A model generated the notes under the pieces. It did not search any database and was not told the origin of the DNA. It saw only the letters and a list, made by a program, of their open reading frames with translations. From contig CAJTRK010000049.1 in the NCBI GenBank assembly GCA_910578475.1, forward strand, positions 1 to 16,000: a stretch of DNA of 16,000 nucleotides. The letters run 5' to 3'. The translations under genes and the position numbers were made by a program. Within the stretch, counting starts at the first letter, position 1. Each line of letters opens with the position of its first letter. Shown here one piece after another: positions 6,556-13,925 of the stretch. The stretch comes from an uncultured Lachnospiraceae bacterium. GTDB taxonomy: Bacteria; Bacillota; Clostridia; Lachnospirales; Lachnospiraceae.

Positions 6556-9342
6556 TTATGTCATCTCAATCATCTTTTCATTGTCCTTCTCTATGATAAT
6601 ATTCTCTATCCGCATGCCGCTTTCCGCAAAATACAATTTGAGATAATTGCTGATATTAATAAAGAACCCTAACGGCTGCTCGATTTCCACATATTTTCCG
6701 TCCGTTCCGTTCAGCGTAACCGTTCCCTGTAATTTACTGTTGGCAAAAATGGACACGGACACCTGCGCAAGTTCGGAAGCGTCCACTTTTGCCCGGATAC
6801 GAATCTTATAAAATCCCTGTTCTTTCGTACGAAGCCCGCATGCGAAGGTCTGTCCCTTTCCGGTATTCACCGTCTCCCCGTCAAGCTCCATCCGCTCATC
6901 CAGCGCATACCAGTCCATATCGGTATCGGTTATCGTCTCTTCCGCCATGCTCTCTGCCGCTTCCAGCTCTTCTTTGCTGAGCCGCCCGAGGCTTCTGTCC
7001 ATAACCGGAGAACGCATCAATACACCCAGTATGTTCATGGCGCATCTTACCAGTTCGGCGCGTCCCAAAGTACCGTTTTGCAGGCTTTCTGCCAGATTGT
7101 CTCCGCCGGAATTATGTTCCGAATCTCTCACTACCATATAGACATCGTTCTGGCTTCTCACCATAGCCGCAAGATTTTCCCTCACAGGGGTCTGTCCCTC
7201 ATCGTTGATTTCCGCCCACCAGTCCGTCATTACCAGTCCTTCGTAATGCCATTCTTTCCGGAGAATCGTCGTCAGCAGGTCATGATTTCCGGCCGTCCAG
7301 ATGCCGTTAATCCCGCCGTAGGTAGTCATAATCGCATACGCGCCGCTTTCTTTTACCGCAATTTCAAAGCCTTTCAGATAGATTTCCCGCATAGCGCGCT
7401 CCGAAACGACAGCATTATACAGTCTGCGGTGGTACTCCTGATTATTGGCCGCAAAATGTTTCAAAGCTCCCGTCACCTGATAGCTTCTCATGCCTCGTAT
7501 CTGTGCCGCCGCCATCTTACCGGAAAGCAGCGGGTCTTCCGAAAAATATTCAAAGTTTCTTCCGTTTAACGGATGTCTGTGAATATTCATTCCGGGGCCT
7601 AACAAAATATCAATGCGGTTTTTGCGCAGCTCCGCGCCTTCCATTTCGTACAGTTGTCCGACCAGTTCTTCGTTAAAGCTGCATGCCAGACAGGTTCCGT
7701 TCGGAAGGCAGAAAGCATGTGTGCCGCAATCCATACGAATGCCGGAAGGGCCGTCCGCACAACATCCACAGGGAATACCGTAGTCTTCCAACGCTTTGGT
7801 AACGCCGCCGAACGCGGATGCCGTTCCGGGCGTCACTTTCGGAGAGCACATTCCTTCGCCCCGGACGATACAGCACAGCTCCTCGTCGCTCAGCTGATTC
7901 GTAAATTCCTCCAATGAAATCTTTTTATCATAAACATCCGACAGAAGATACCCTTGATTCCCCGTACAGGCCACAGCCGCAAGACCTTCTTCCCGCTTTC
8001 CGTCCGCCTTTTCCAAACTGCGCAGCGGCGCTTTCTCCCAGGAAAGTTCAAATGTCCCGCTTTCTGTCCGCTCCGGCTTCATCCGGTCAAATTCCTCCAC
8101 CGGAGCAAGCGCTTCCGTACAACGCTCCACCACTTCCAGTTCTTTTAACTCCATCACACCTGCCAGACCGGCGTTTCTTACATCCGTTCCCACATAGAAA
8201 CTGTATTTCCCCGGTTCCAGCACATAACAGGACTTATTTCCGGTCACGCCGCTATCGTCGTAAGACGCAAAAACCGGCTTTTTTACAGAAAGGCACAGCT
8301 TTTGTTTCTCTCCCGGTTCCAGGCATTTCGTTTTGGCAAACGCCGCCAGGCTCCGGGACGGTTTCCCAAGCTGTCCCTGCGGTGCGCAGACATACACCTG
8401 AACGACCTCTTTTCCCGCACAGGCGCCCGTATTTTTCACATCCACAAGGAAATCACAGCCGTCTTTCGTCAGTTCCATCGTGCAGTCTGTCGCAAAAGAA
8501 GTATAGGAAAGACCATAGCCAAACGGGTACTGCACTTTTTCCTTCGCCTGCTCAAACGTCTCAAAGTAGCGGTATCCCACATAAATATCTTCCGCATACA
8601 GATTTCCCTCTTCACCGCCGAAATTGGAAGACGCCGGATAATCTTTTTCCGAATAAGCAATCGTATCCGCCAGCTTACCGGACGGGGCAACTCTTCCCAT
8701 CAGAATATCTGCGGCCGCATGACCGCCTTCCATACCGCCCTGCCATGTATAAAGGACGGACTGAGGCTTATAGTTTTCCACCCATTTCATATCAATAATG
8801 CTTCCCACATTCAACGCCACAACGACCCGGTCGAATGCGGCGCATACCTGCTTTAGCATCTCCTCTTCGCCTTCCGAAAGATAATAGCTTCCTCTTTCTC
8901 CCTTGGCATCCCGGTCCTCGCCGGCCGTTCGTCCGATAACAACCAGCGCGGTGTCGCTGGACGCCGCAATCTTCCCGACCAGTTCAGGACTCAGAGGCAT
9001 TTCTTCCTGGCTCCACGGTTCCTGTGCCCATCCCTGCCCCTGGTCAAAAGGATGTTCGGTCAGCCATTCAAGATAGACCTGTTCCAGTTCCTGATTCAAA
9101 ATGAGACGCTCTTCCTTTAACGCGTCCAGTATGCCTACCACATACTTTGTATTGATTAACCCGCCTGAACCCGTGCCGCTTTTGTAATAATCGAACTGAA
9201 TTCTTCCGAATACCGCCAGCTTTTCTCCTTCCCGGAAAGGAAGCACATTCTGTTCATTCCTCAGAAGAACCACGCCTTCCGCAGCCGCGTTTCTCGCCGC
9301 CCGGGCATACGCGTCCCAGTCTATTTCATATCTGTTCTTCAT
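6556..9342 (-). CDS. GH3 beta-glucosidase with inverted domain order
   Basis: This 928-residue family 3 glycoside hydrolase probably removes terminal beta-linked glucose or a related sugar. The order is reversed from most GH3 enzymes: the alpha/beta-sandwich domain comes first (about 15-270, EGVVLLRNEQNVLPF at its start), then a fibronectin-III-like stretch (about 285-390), then the TIM barrel (about 465-800). The nucleophile is Asp707 in VMTDWW and the likely acid/base is Glu142 in GRTAGEDRD. NGRNFEYFSEDP and KHFAANNQE are barrel signatures. This reversed order is known from Ruminococcus albus and Butyrivibrio fibrisolvens enzymes. Residues about 805-920 form an extra beta-rich module (GFYKIRIRAKV, VTLNGTDGKY) resembling a carbohydrate-binding fold. 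There is no signal peptide, so it acts on imported oligosaccharides. The ribosome binding site AGGAGG lies close behind a terminator-like hairpin. Substrate specificity is uncertain. Confidence 0.93.
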   Translation of the reverse strand: MKNRYEIDWDAYARAARNAAAEGVVLLRNEQNVLPFREGEKLAVFGRIQFDYYKSGTGSGGLINTKYVVGILDALKEERLILNQELEQVYLEWLTEHPFDQGQGWAQEPWSQEEMPLSPELVGKIAASSDTALVVIGRTAGEDRDAKGERGSYYLSEGEEEMLKQVCAAFDRVVVALNVGSIIDMKWVENYKPQSVLYTWQGGMEGGHAAADILMGRVAPSGKLADTIAYSEKDYPASSNFGGEEGNLYAEDIYVGYRYFETFEQAKEKVQYPFGYGLSYTSFATDCTMELTKDGCDFLVDVKNTGACAGKEVVQVYVCAPQGQLGKPSRSLAAFAKTKCLEPGEKQKLCLSVKKPVFASYDDSGVTGNKSCYVLEPGKYSFYVGTDVRNAGLAGVMELKELEVVERCTEALAPVEEFDRMKPERTESGTFELSWEKAPLRSLEKADGKREEGLAAVACTGNQGYLLSDVYDKKISLEEFTNQLSDEELCCIVRGEGMCSPKVTPGTASAFGGVTKALEDYGIPCGCCADGPSGIRMDCGTHAFCLPNGTCLACSFNEELVGQLYEMEGAELRKNRIDILLGPGMNIHRHPLNGRNFEYFSEDPLLSGKMAAAQIRGMRSYQVTGALKHFAANNQEYHRRLYNAVVSERAMREIYLKGFEIAVKESGAYAIMTTYGGINGIWTAGNHDLLTTILRKEWHYEGLVMTDWWAEINDEGQTPVRENLAAMVRSQNDVYMVVRDSEHNSGGDNLAESLQNGTLGRAELVRCAMNILGVLMRSPVMDRSLGRLSKEELEAAESMAEETITDTDMDWYALDERMELDGETVNTGKGQTFACGLRTKEQGFYKIRIRAKVDASELAQVSVSIFANSKLQGTVTLNGTDGKYVEIEQPLGFFINISNYLKLYFAESGMRIENIIIEKDNEKMIEMT

Positions 9343-9356
9343 CCTCAGACCTCCTG

Positions 9357-9406
9357 AAAAAAAATAATATCACAGACACAGGTTGCCTGGCCTGCGCCTA
9401 TGATAT
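9357..9406 (-). terminator. Terminator-like hairpin directly upstream of the GH3 ribosome binding site
   Basis: On the minus strand the arms at 9391-9406 and 9367-9382 pair along 16 positions with three G-U wobbles around an 8-base loop. They are followed by UAUU and a run of eight T (9364-9357). This is a strong Rho-independent terminator for the kinase transcript. It ends only about 15 bases before the GH3 ATG and abuts the AGGAGG, so it could also work as an attenuator for GH3. Alternatively, the dyad could be an operator. Confidence 0.75.
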
Positions 9407-9407
9407 C

Positions 9408-9437
9408 ATCATAACAAATAAAATCACATATAGCTAA
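9408..9437 (-). promoter_or_regulatory. Weak candidate promoter for GH3
   Basis: TATGAT (minus strand, 9413-9408) resembles a -10 hexamer, with a poor -35 (TTAGCT, 9437-9432) at an 18-base spacing. If used, transcription would begin inside the first arm of the hairpin at 9367-9406. A TTGTTA further upstream is closer to consensus but 21 bases away. The 9343-9485 gap holds no gene. Confidence 0.3.
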
Positions 9438-9485
9438 CAATTTCTGTTACATTTTTATAATAATCTTGTTCTGTACACTGGAACG

Positions 9486-12400
9486 TCATTTCAGGATTTC
9501 TTTCAACAGCTCGAACAATTTCTCCGTATCAATCGGCTTTGCAATATGGCCGTTCATTCCCGCATTGAAAGCCTCTTTTCTGTCTTCATCAAAAGCGTTT
9601 GCGGTCATTGCGATAATCGGAATATTCACATACGCGGAATCTTTCATTGCCCGGATTTGTCTGGCCGCCTCATAACCGTTCATAATCGGCATCTGAATAT
9701 CCATCAATATCAAATCGTACCGGCCGGGTTCCGCCTCTTTAATTCGCTCTACTGCAACGGCTCCATCGTCCGCCACATCCATTACAAAGCCGGCTTCTCC
9801 CAGAATTTCTAATGCAATTTCCTGATTAATCTCGTTGTCTTCCACCAATAAAATCTTCTTTCCTTCAAAAGAAGGAGCCTCTTCCGCGGACTCTTCTTTC
9901 CCTTCCTTCACCGCAAACGGAGATTCCAGAACTTCCCGCAGCTCCGACAGGAAAATCGGTTTTGAACAAAAGGCCGTAACACCTGCTTTTCTCGCCTCTT
10001 CTTCGATATCCGACCAGTCATAGGCCGTCAGGATGATAATCGGCTTGCCGTCTCCGATAATTGTCCGAATACGTCTGACAACTTCTATTCCGTTCATATC
10101 CGGCATCAGCCAGTCGATAATATACGCGGCATATCCGTCATTCTGCTCTTCCGCAAGCTTCACGCGGAGCACCGCCTCTTTTCCGGACGTCGTCCAGTCC
10201 GGTCTCATGCCGATGACAGAGAGCATCTGCGTTACGCTGGAACAGGTATTGAAATCATCATCTGCAACCAAAGCTCTGAGTCCCTGTAACTGCGGAACGA
10301 CTTCCTGCCGTACCGGGCCGGAGCAAGTTCTGAAGCGCAGCGATACGGTAAAGGTCGAACCTTTTCCTTCTTCACTGGAAACAGAAATCGTACCACCCAT
10401 CATATCCACGATATTCTTGGTAATCGCCATGCCCAGTCCGGTTCCCTGAATACCGCTCACCGTGCTCGTCCGCTCCCGTTCAAACGGCTCAAACACATGT
10501 TCCTGAAATTCTTTGCTCATACCGATTCCGGTATCTTTTACCAGAAAATCATAAGATGCAAAGCCATCGGGCGCATTTCCCTTCTGCAGGATACGCACGC
10601 TCACGATACCGCCGGGTTTGGTGAATTTCATCGCATTGCTCAACAGATTCAGCAAAAGCTGATTCAAACGTAACTTATCACAAAGCACATTTTCATTCAC
10701 CACGTCCGCCGTATCGATATAAAATTCCAGTTGTTTCGCGGTGATATCCGCCTGGACGATTGTCTTCAAGTCGTGCATGATTTCCGGCAGGGAAGTTTCC
10801 TTTTCCTCAATCTTCACTTTTCCGCTCTCAATCCGGCTCATATCCAGAACATCATTTATCAGGCTGAGAAGATGATTGCTGGATGTCGTAATCTTGGACA
10901 GATAATCCTGTACCTGCTCCTTATTGTCAATATGTGTCGCCGCGAGAGATGTAAATCCGATAATTGCATTCATCGGCGTTCTGATATCATGGGACATATT
11001 GTTCAGGAAGGTGGTCTTTGCCCTGTTGGCATGCTGCGCCGCCGCCAAAGCATCCTCAAGGTCGGCTTTCTGCTTCTCCAGCTGTTCTTCCATTTTTTTC
11101 TCGTCATCTATATCGACAAAAAGTCCGACAAAAGTAATCGGCGAACCGTCCTCCCGTCTGGACAGCCTTCCTGCCGCATGGAACCATCTGCACCCGGCAT
11201 GTTTCGTATGAAGGCGATATTCTACGTTATAATTTTTTTCTCCGGTAAAATCTTTTACGGTATCCCAGTATTCCTTCAGGGTCCGTTCTTTATCTTCCTC
11301 ATCTAGCAGCTCGGACCAGGACTCAATTCTGTTCGGAAAATCCTCTTCACTCTCATATCCCACCATTTTACGGAAAACTTCCGACCATGTGCAGGATGTC
11401 ATTTCCGCCTTCTCGTTAAATTCCATGCTCCAGAGCCCGGAACCCATTGCGGCGTGAATATTGTCCATCGCCGCCTGTTCTTTCGCAATCTGGGCATAGG
11501 CCGCCCGGATTCTGTCGCCGTCCGCTTTTTCCTGTTCTAAAAGAATCTTCGCATTCTTTTTGGACTGACGAATCAGCAGTGTGAACACGACGAACATTAC
11601 GAGCACTGTAATAATAATCTGAATTAAACCGTGCATCATCATATCGGAACTGATGGAACTAATCTGTTCGCTGATGACATTATCCCGAATCAGAATTGTC
11701 AGCATCCAGTTCGTTCCTTCCACCGGGATATAGGAAAGAGTCTCCTGAGAACCCTGATAAGTAAAAGCAATCTCTCCCGCTCTTCCGTTCTCAAAATCCT
11801 CTTTCATCTGCTCATAACTGAACCCACTGTCAATTTCCGCATCCAAAAGCGCGGAAAAAAGATTTGTTCCGGTCCTGATATTTCCAAATTCATTATTCGA
11901 CAAATCTTCTCCGTTGCGGTGATACAGACTGCAGTAAGTCTCGTTGCTGCTCGTCTGCAGCGTCAGTGAACTTAACATTTCATCAATATTAATCTGAACA
12001 AAGCAGACCTCTATCCGTACGCCCTGAAAAGTAAAGTTCTCCACAGGAACCGCCAGCACCACCTGCTTCCTTGCCCCATAAAGATTCGTCGTACTGATGA
12101 CCGGCGCCGTCAGCTCTCCGTCCAGAAAATTATACCTGCTGAGCCCCGATGTTGTGCTATGCTCCGTATAAACGATACCGTTCTCATCTACTAACGCAAA
12201 CTTATCCACACCATAAAGCTTCTCGACTTTTCCCAAAAACTGACGCAGCGTTTCCTGTGATTCCAAATCGGCAGCTTCCAATATGGAAAGCGCATTCTGT
12301 ATGTAATTAAAATGATTTTTCAATTCTTCCGAGACAACCTGCGCTCTTCTTCCGGCCAGCTCTTCCAGGTAAAATTCGCTGACCCTGTTTACTGCCTGAT

Positions 12401-12542
12401 TAGTGCTGATTCTTGCTCTGTTCGATACCCATCCCATCGTAATCAGAAGAATCGCCGCTATGATAATTCCTCCCACCACAGCATAAGTAAACGTCTCTTT
12501 CTTTTGTTTTTCACTCATACTATTATTCTGTACTTGTTCCAT
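9486..12542 (-). CDS. Hybrid sensor histidine kinase with two receiver domains
   Basis: This membrane hybrid kinase has 1018 residues from the chosen start. The order is: membrane span (about 18-39); extracytoplasmic Cache-like sensor (about 45-295, FALVDENGIVYTEH typical); second span (about 300-325); PAS domain (about 355-485); HisKA with phospho-acceptor His518 in MSHDIRTPMN; HATPase (about 620-735, NLLSNAMKF, DTGIGM, GTGLGM); first receiver with Asp810 (IDWLMPDMNG); second receiver with Asp948 (MDIQMPIMNG). Both receivers keep the acidic pair and the conserved lysine, so both look active. There is no HPt or DNA-binding domain. The frame is open up to 12653, but that would overlap the binding-protein gene by 95 bases. 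The ATG at 12542 follows its stop by 16 bases; an ATG at 12575 is also possible. The upstream sugar-binding lipoprotein is the probable ligand partner. Confidence 0.92.
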   Translation of the reverse strand: MEQVQNNSMSEKQKKETFTYAVVGGIIIAAILLITMGWVSNRARISTNQAVNRVSEFYLEELAGRRAQVVSEELKNHFNYIQNALSILEAADLESQETLRQFLGKVEKLYGVDKFALVDENGIVYTEHSTTSGLSRYNFLDGELTAPVISTTNLYGARKQVVLAVPVENFTFQGVRIEVCFVQINIDEMLSSLTLQTSSNETYCSLYHRNGEDLSNNEFGNIRTGTNLFSALLDAEIDSGFSYEQMKEDFENGRAGEIAFTYQGSQETLSYIPVEGTNWMLTILIRDNVISEQISSISSDMMMHGLIQIIITVLVMFVVFTLLIRQSKKNAKILLEQEKADGDRIRAAYAQIAKEQAAMDNIHAAMGSGLWSMEFNEKAEMTSCTWSEVFRKMVGYESEEDFPNRIESWSELLDEEDKERTLKEYWDTVKDFTGEKNYNVEYRLHTKHAGCRWFHAAGRLSRREDGSPITFVGLFVDIDDEKKMEEQLEKQKADLEDALAAAQHANRAKTTFLNNMSHDIRTPMNAIIGFTSLAATHIDNKEQVQDYLSKITTSSNHLLSLINDVLDMSRIESGKVKIEEKETSLPEIMHDLKTIVQADITAKQLEFYIDTADVVNENVLCDKLRLNQLLLNLLSNAMKFTKPGGIVSVRILQKGNAPDGFASYDFLVKDTGIGMSKEFQEHVFEPFERERTSTVSGIQGTGLGMAITKNIVDMMGGTISVSSEEGKGSTFTVSLRFRTCSGPVRQEVVPQLQGLRALVADDDFNTCSSVTQMLSVIGMRPDWTTSGKEAVLRVKLAEEQNDGYAAYIIDWLMPDMNGIEVVRRIRTIIGDGKPIIILTAYDWSDIEEEARKAGVTAFCSKPIFLSELREVLESPFAVKEGKEESAEEAPSFEGKKILLVEDNEINQEIALEILGEAGFVMDVADDGAVAVERIKEAEPGRYDLILMDIQMPIMNGYEAARQIRAMKDSAYVNIPIIAMTANAFDEDRKEAFNAGMNGHIAKPIDTEKLFELLKEILK

Positions 12543-12558
12543 TTCCGTTCCGCCATCC

Positions 12559-13713
12559 TTAATGAATTTCGCCATACAGCACCTGAAGCATTTCCGCCGC
12601 GCCGTCCTGATAGATAATTGTTGTTGATTCTTCCGTTTTTTCGGGATAAACATCCCCCGGGAAATGTCCGTCTGCTATTTTCACGGCCACCTGAATGGTA
12701 TCAAACCCTATGGAATAGCAATCCTGAACCCCCAGTGCGTAAATAACACCGTCCTGCAAATACCGGAGCGCCTCCCTGTCATGGTCCATTCCTACAATCA
12801 CAATGTCCCCTTCTTTCCCGGCTTCGATAACTGCCCTGGCAGCGCCCACCGGATTGCTCATATTACAGCAGGCAATTCCTTTCAGATTCGGGTTCTCTTT
12901 GAGAAACGCTTTCGTAAATTCATAAGCCTTTTCTACACTATCTTCATCATATGCGATTTCTACGATTTTCATATCAGGATATTTTGCAATGACATCCTGC
13001 ACGCCAAGCGCCCGGTCCTCATGGCATGGCGCTCCCTTCGTTCCCACCAGAACAGCAACTTCACCCTGATATGCCAGTTTTTCACACAAAGCCTCTGTCA
13101 GCGTCGCTCCATCTTCATAGTTATGCGTATTCCCCACATATGCAATTCTGTCGCACCCATCTTCTTTACCGGCATCGGAGCTCGAAAACGTCATAACCTT
13201 CTGTCCGTTTTCCATTAATTCATTAATGACAGGCGTAATTATATCAACATCCGCCACATCCACGCCGATGACATCAAAACCGCAGCCGGAAGCGTCTTGC
13301 AGCCGTAAAATCTGGTCCTGCGCCGAAGCCGCATTGGGCGCAAGATATTCGTAATTAATGATAACGCCCATCTCTTCGTATTGCTTCGCCGCATCTTCCA
13401 TTCCGATAGCAACCGCATCCCACCAGGGATGAACCGTTTTATAAGTAAAATAAAAATTATATTCTTCTTTCAAAGGCACATACTCCTCCAGTAAGTGGTC
13501 AAACTCGATGATATCGGCCGCGTTTCCACCGCCGGCAGGCATCTGACCGTTCGAAACCGCTTCTCCTTCCGGAAGCTGTTCCTCCGTTTTGCCGTTACAT
13601 CCCATCAATACGCAGCCGCATACGACCATCACCAGCACAGATGCGATATACGCCCGGATTTTTCCCTTTCCATTTCCCTTCCGCGTTTCTTTTTTAACTT
13701 TCTTCCTGTACAT
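12559..13713 (-). CDS. Sugar-binding lipoprotein (periplasmic-binding-protein 4 type)
   Basis: This 384-residue extracytoplasmic solute-binding lipoprotein resembles RbsB-type sugar-binding proteins. A positively charged N terminus of about 20 residues precedes a hydrophobic stretch and a lipobox LMGC with lipidated Cys39. After a short linker the two-lobed binding fold runs from about 75 to 375. It contains KTVHPWWDAVAIGMEDAA, DVIGVDVADVD, RIAYVGNTHNYEDGA, GVQDVIAKYPDMKIV, GIACCNMSNPVGAARAV and VIVGMDHDREALRYL, all in the positions expected for this family. No permease or ATPase gene lies nearby. The gene is 16 bases upstream of a hybrid kinase, so the protein probably presents a sugar-like ligand to the kinase sensor instead of feeding a transporter. 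GGGGGG lies 11 bases before the ATG. A promoter with an overlapping inverted repeat sits upstream. The ligand is unknown. Confidence 0.9.
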   Translation of the reverse strand: MYRKKVKKETRKGNGKGKIRAYIASVLVMVVCGCVLMGCNGKTEEQLPEGEAVSNGQMPAGGGNAADIIEFDHLLEEYVPLKEEYNFYFTYKTVHPWWDAVAIGMEDAAKQYEEMGVIINYEYLAPNAASAQDQILRLQDASGCGFDVIGVDVADVDIITPVINELMENGQKVMTFSSSDAGKEDGCDRIAYVGNTHNYEDGATLTEALCEKLAYQGEVAVLVGTKGAPCHEDRALGVQDVIAKYPDMKIVEIAYDEDSVEKAYEFTKAFLKENPNLKGIACCNMSNPVGAARAVIEAGKEGDIVIVGMDHDREALRYLQDGVIYALGVQDCYSIGFDTIQVAVKIADGHFPGDVYPEKTEESTTIIYQDGAAEMLQVLYGEIH

Positions 13714-13748
13714 AGCCGCATAATCCCCCCATTTTTATGCCTTGCACG

Positions 13749-13767
13749 ATTATTGTATCACAATAAT
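13749..13767. promoter_or_regulatory. Operator-like perfect inverted repeat over the binding-protein promoter
   Basis: ATTATTGTATCACAATAAT is an 8 bp perfect inverted repeat with a 3-base centre. It covers the -10 hexamer of the predicted binding-protein promoter, a classic position for a repressor site. The regulator is not identifiable from the window, and the AT-rich arms lower confidence. Confidence 0.5.
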
Positions 13768-13781
13768 TCGACTTTTTACAA
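13752..13781 (-). promoter_or_regulatory. Promoter of the binding protein-kinase pair
   Basis: On the minus strand TTGTAA (13781-13776) and TACAAT (13757-13752) are separated by 18 bases. Transcription would start near 13745, about 30 bases before the ATG at 13713. The -35 matches four of six consensus bases and the -10 five of six. Confidence 0.6.
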
Positions 13782-13810
13782 GATTATCTGTTTCATTCCA
13801 GGTCCTGATT

Positions 13811-13819
13811 TGTTATAAT
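13811..13819 (+). promoter_or_regulatory. Extended -10 promoter of the GGDEF gene
   Basis: TGTTATAAT at 13811-13819 is a perfect extended -10 (TGn followed by TATAAT). The -35 region is poor, as is common for extended -10 promoters. Transcription would start near 13826, giving a leader of about 100 bases before the ATG at 13926. Confidence 0.65.
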
Positions 13820-13829
13820 AAACTAAAAA

Positions 13830-13892
13830 GCGTAAATGGATGCAGAGTCGAAAATCATAGATTTTCAACCGGAAATTTATGCTACGCGCATA
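13830..13892 (+). promoter_or_regulatory. Structured 5' leader of the GGDEF gene
   Basis: Three pairings can be drawn. A perfect 7 bp hairpin (GAAAATC, ATA loop, GATTTTC) lies at 13850-13866. GCGTAAAT at 13830-13837 can pair with ATTTATGC at 13875-13882 (one G-U), enclosing that hairpin. TATGC at 13878-13882 can instead pair with GCATA at 13888-13892. The last two are mutually exclusive, as in riboregulators. I could not match it to a known riboswitch; the GEMM-type c-di-GMP core is not visible. Confidence 0.4.
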
Positions 13893-13925
13893 GTCTCCGG
13901 ACATTGAAAGGAGTATGGCTGTAAA

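Noticed and set aside
7914..8798. Open frame of 294 codons on the plus strand inside the GH3 gene
   Set aside because: It is antisense to the well-supported GH3 coding sequence, and its Pro/Ser/Arg-rich composition is typical of a shadow frame.
12543..12653. Longer start for the hybrid kinase at 12653
   Set aside because: It would overlap the binding-protein gene by 95 bases, and the extra residues are a basic, Cys-rich stretch typical of a neighbouring gene read out of frame.
12559..13713. True LuxP (autoinducer-2 receptor)
   Set aside because: The analogy is only in gene layout and general fold; I cannot see AI-2-specific binding residues, so the ligand is left open.
13826..13925. Known c-di-GMP riboswitch (GEMM-I) upstream of the GGDEF gene
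   Set aside because: The conserved GEMM core and its tetraloop-receptor pattern could not be found; only generic hairpins are visible.
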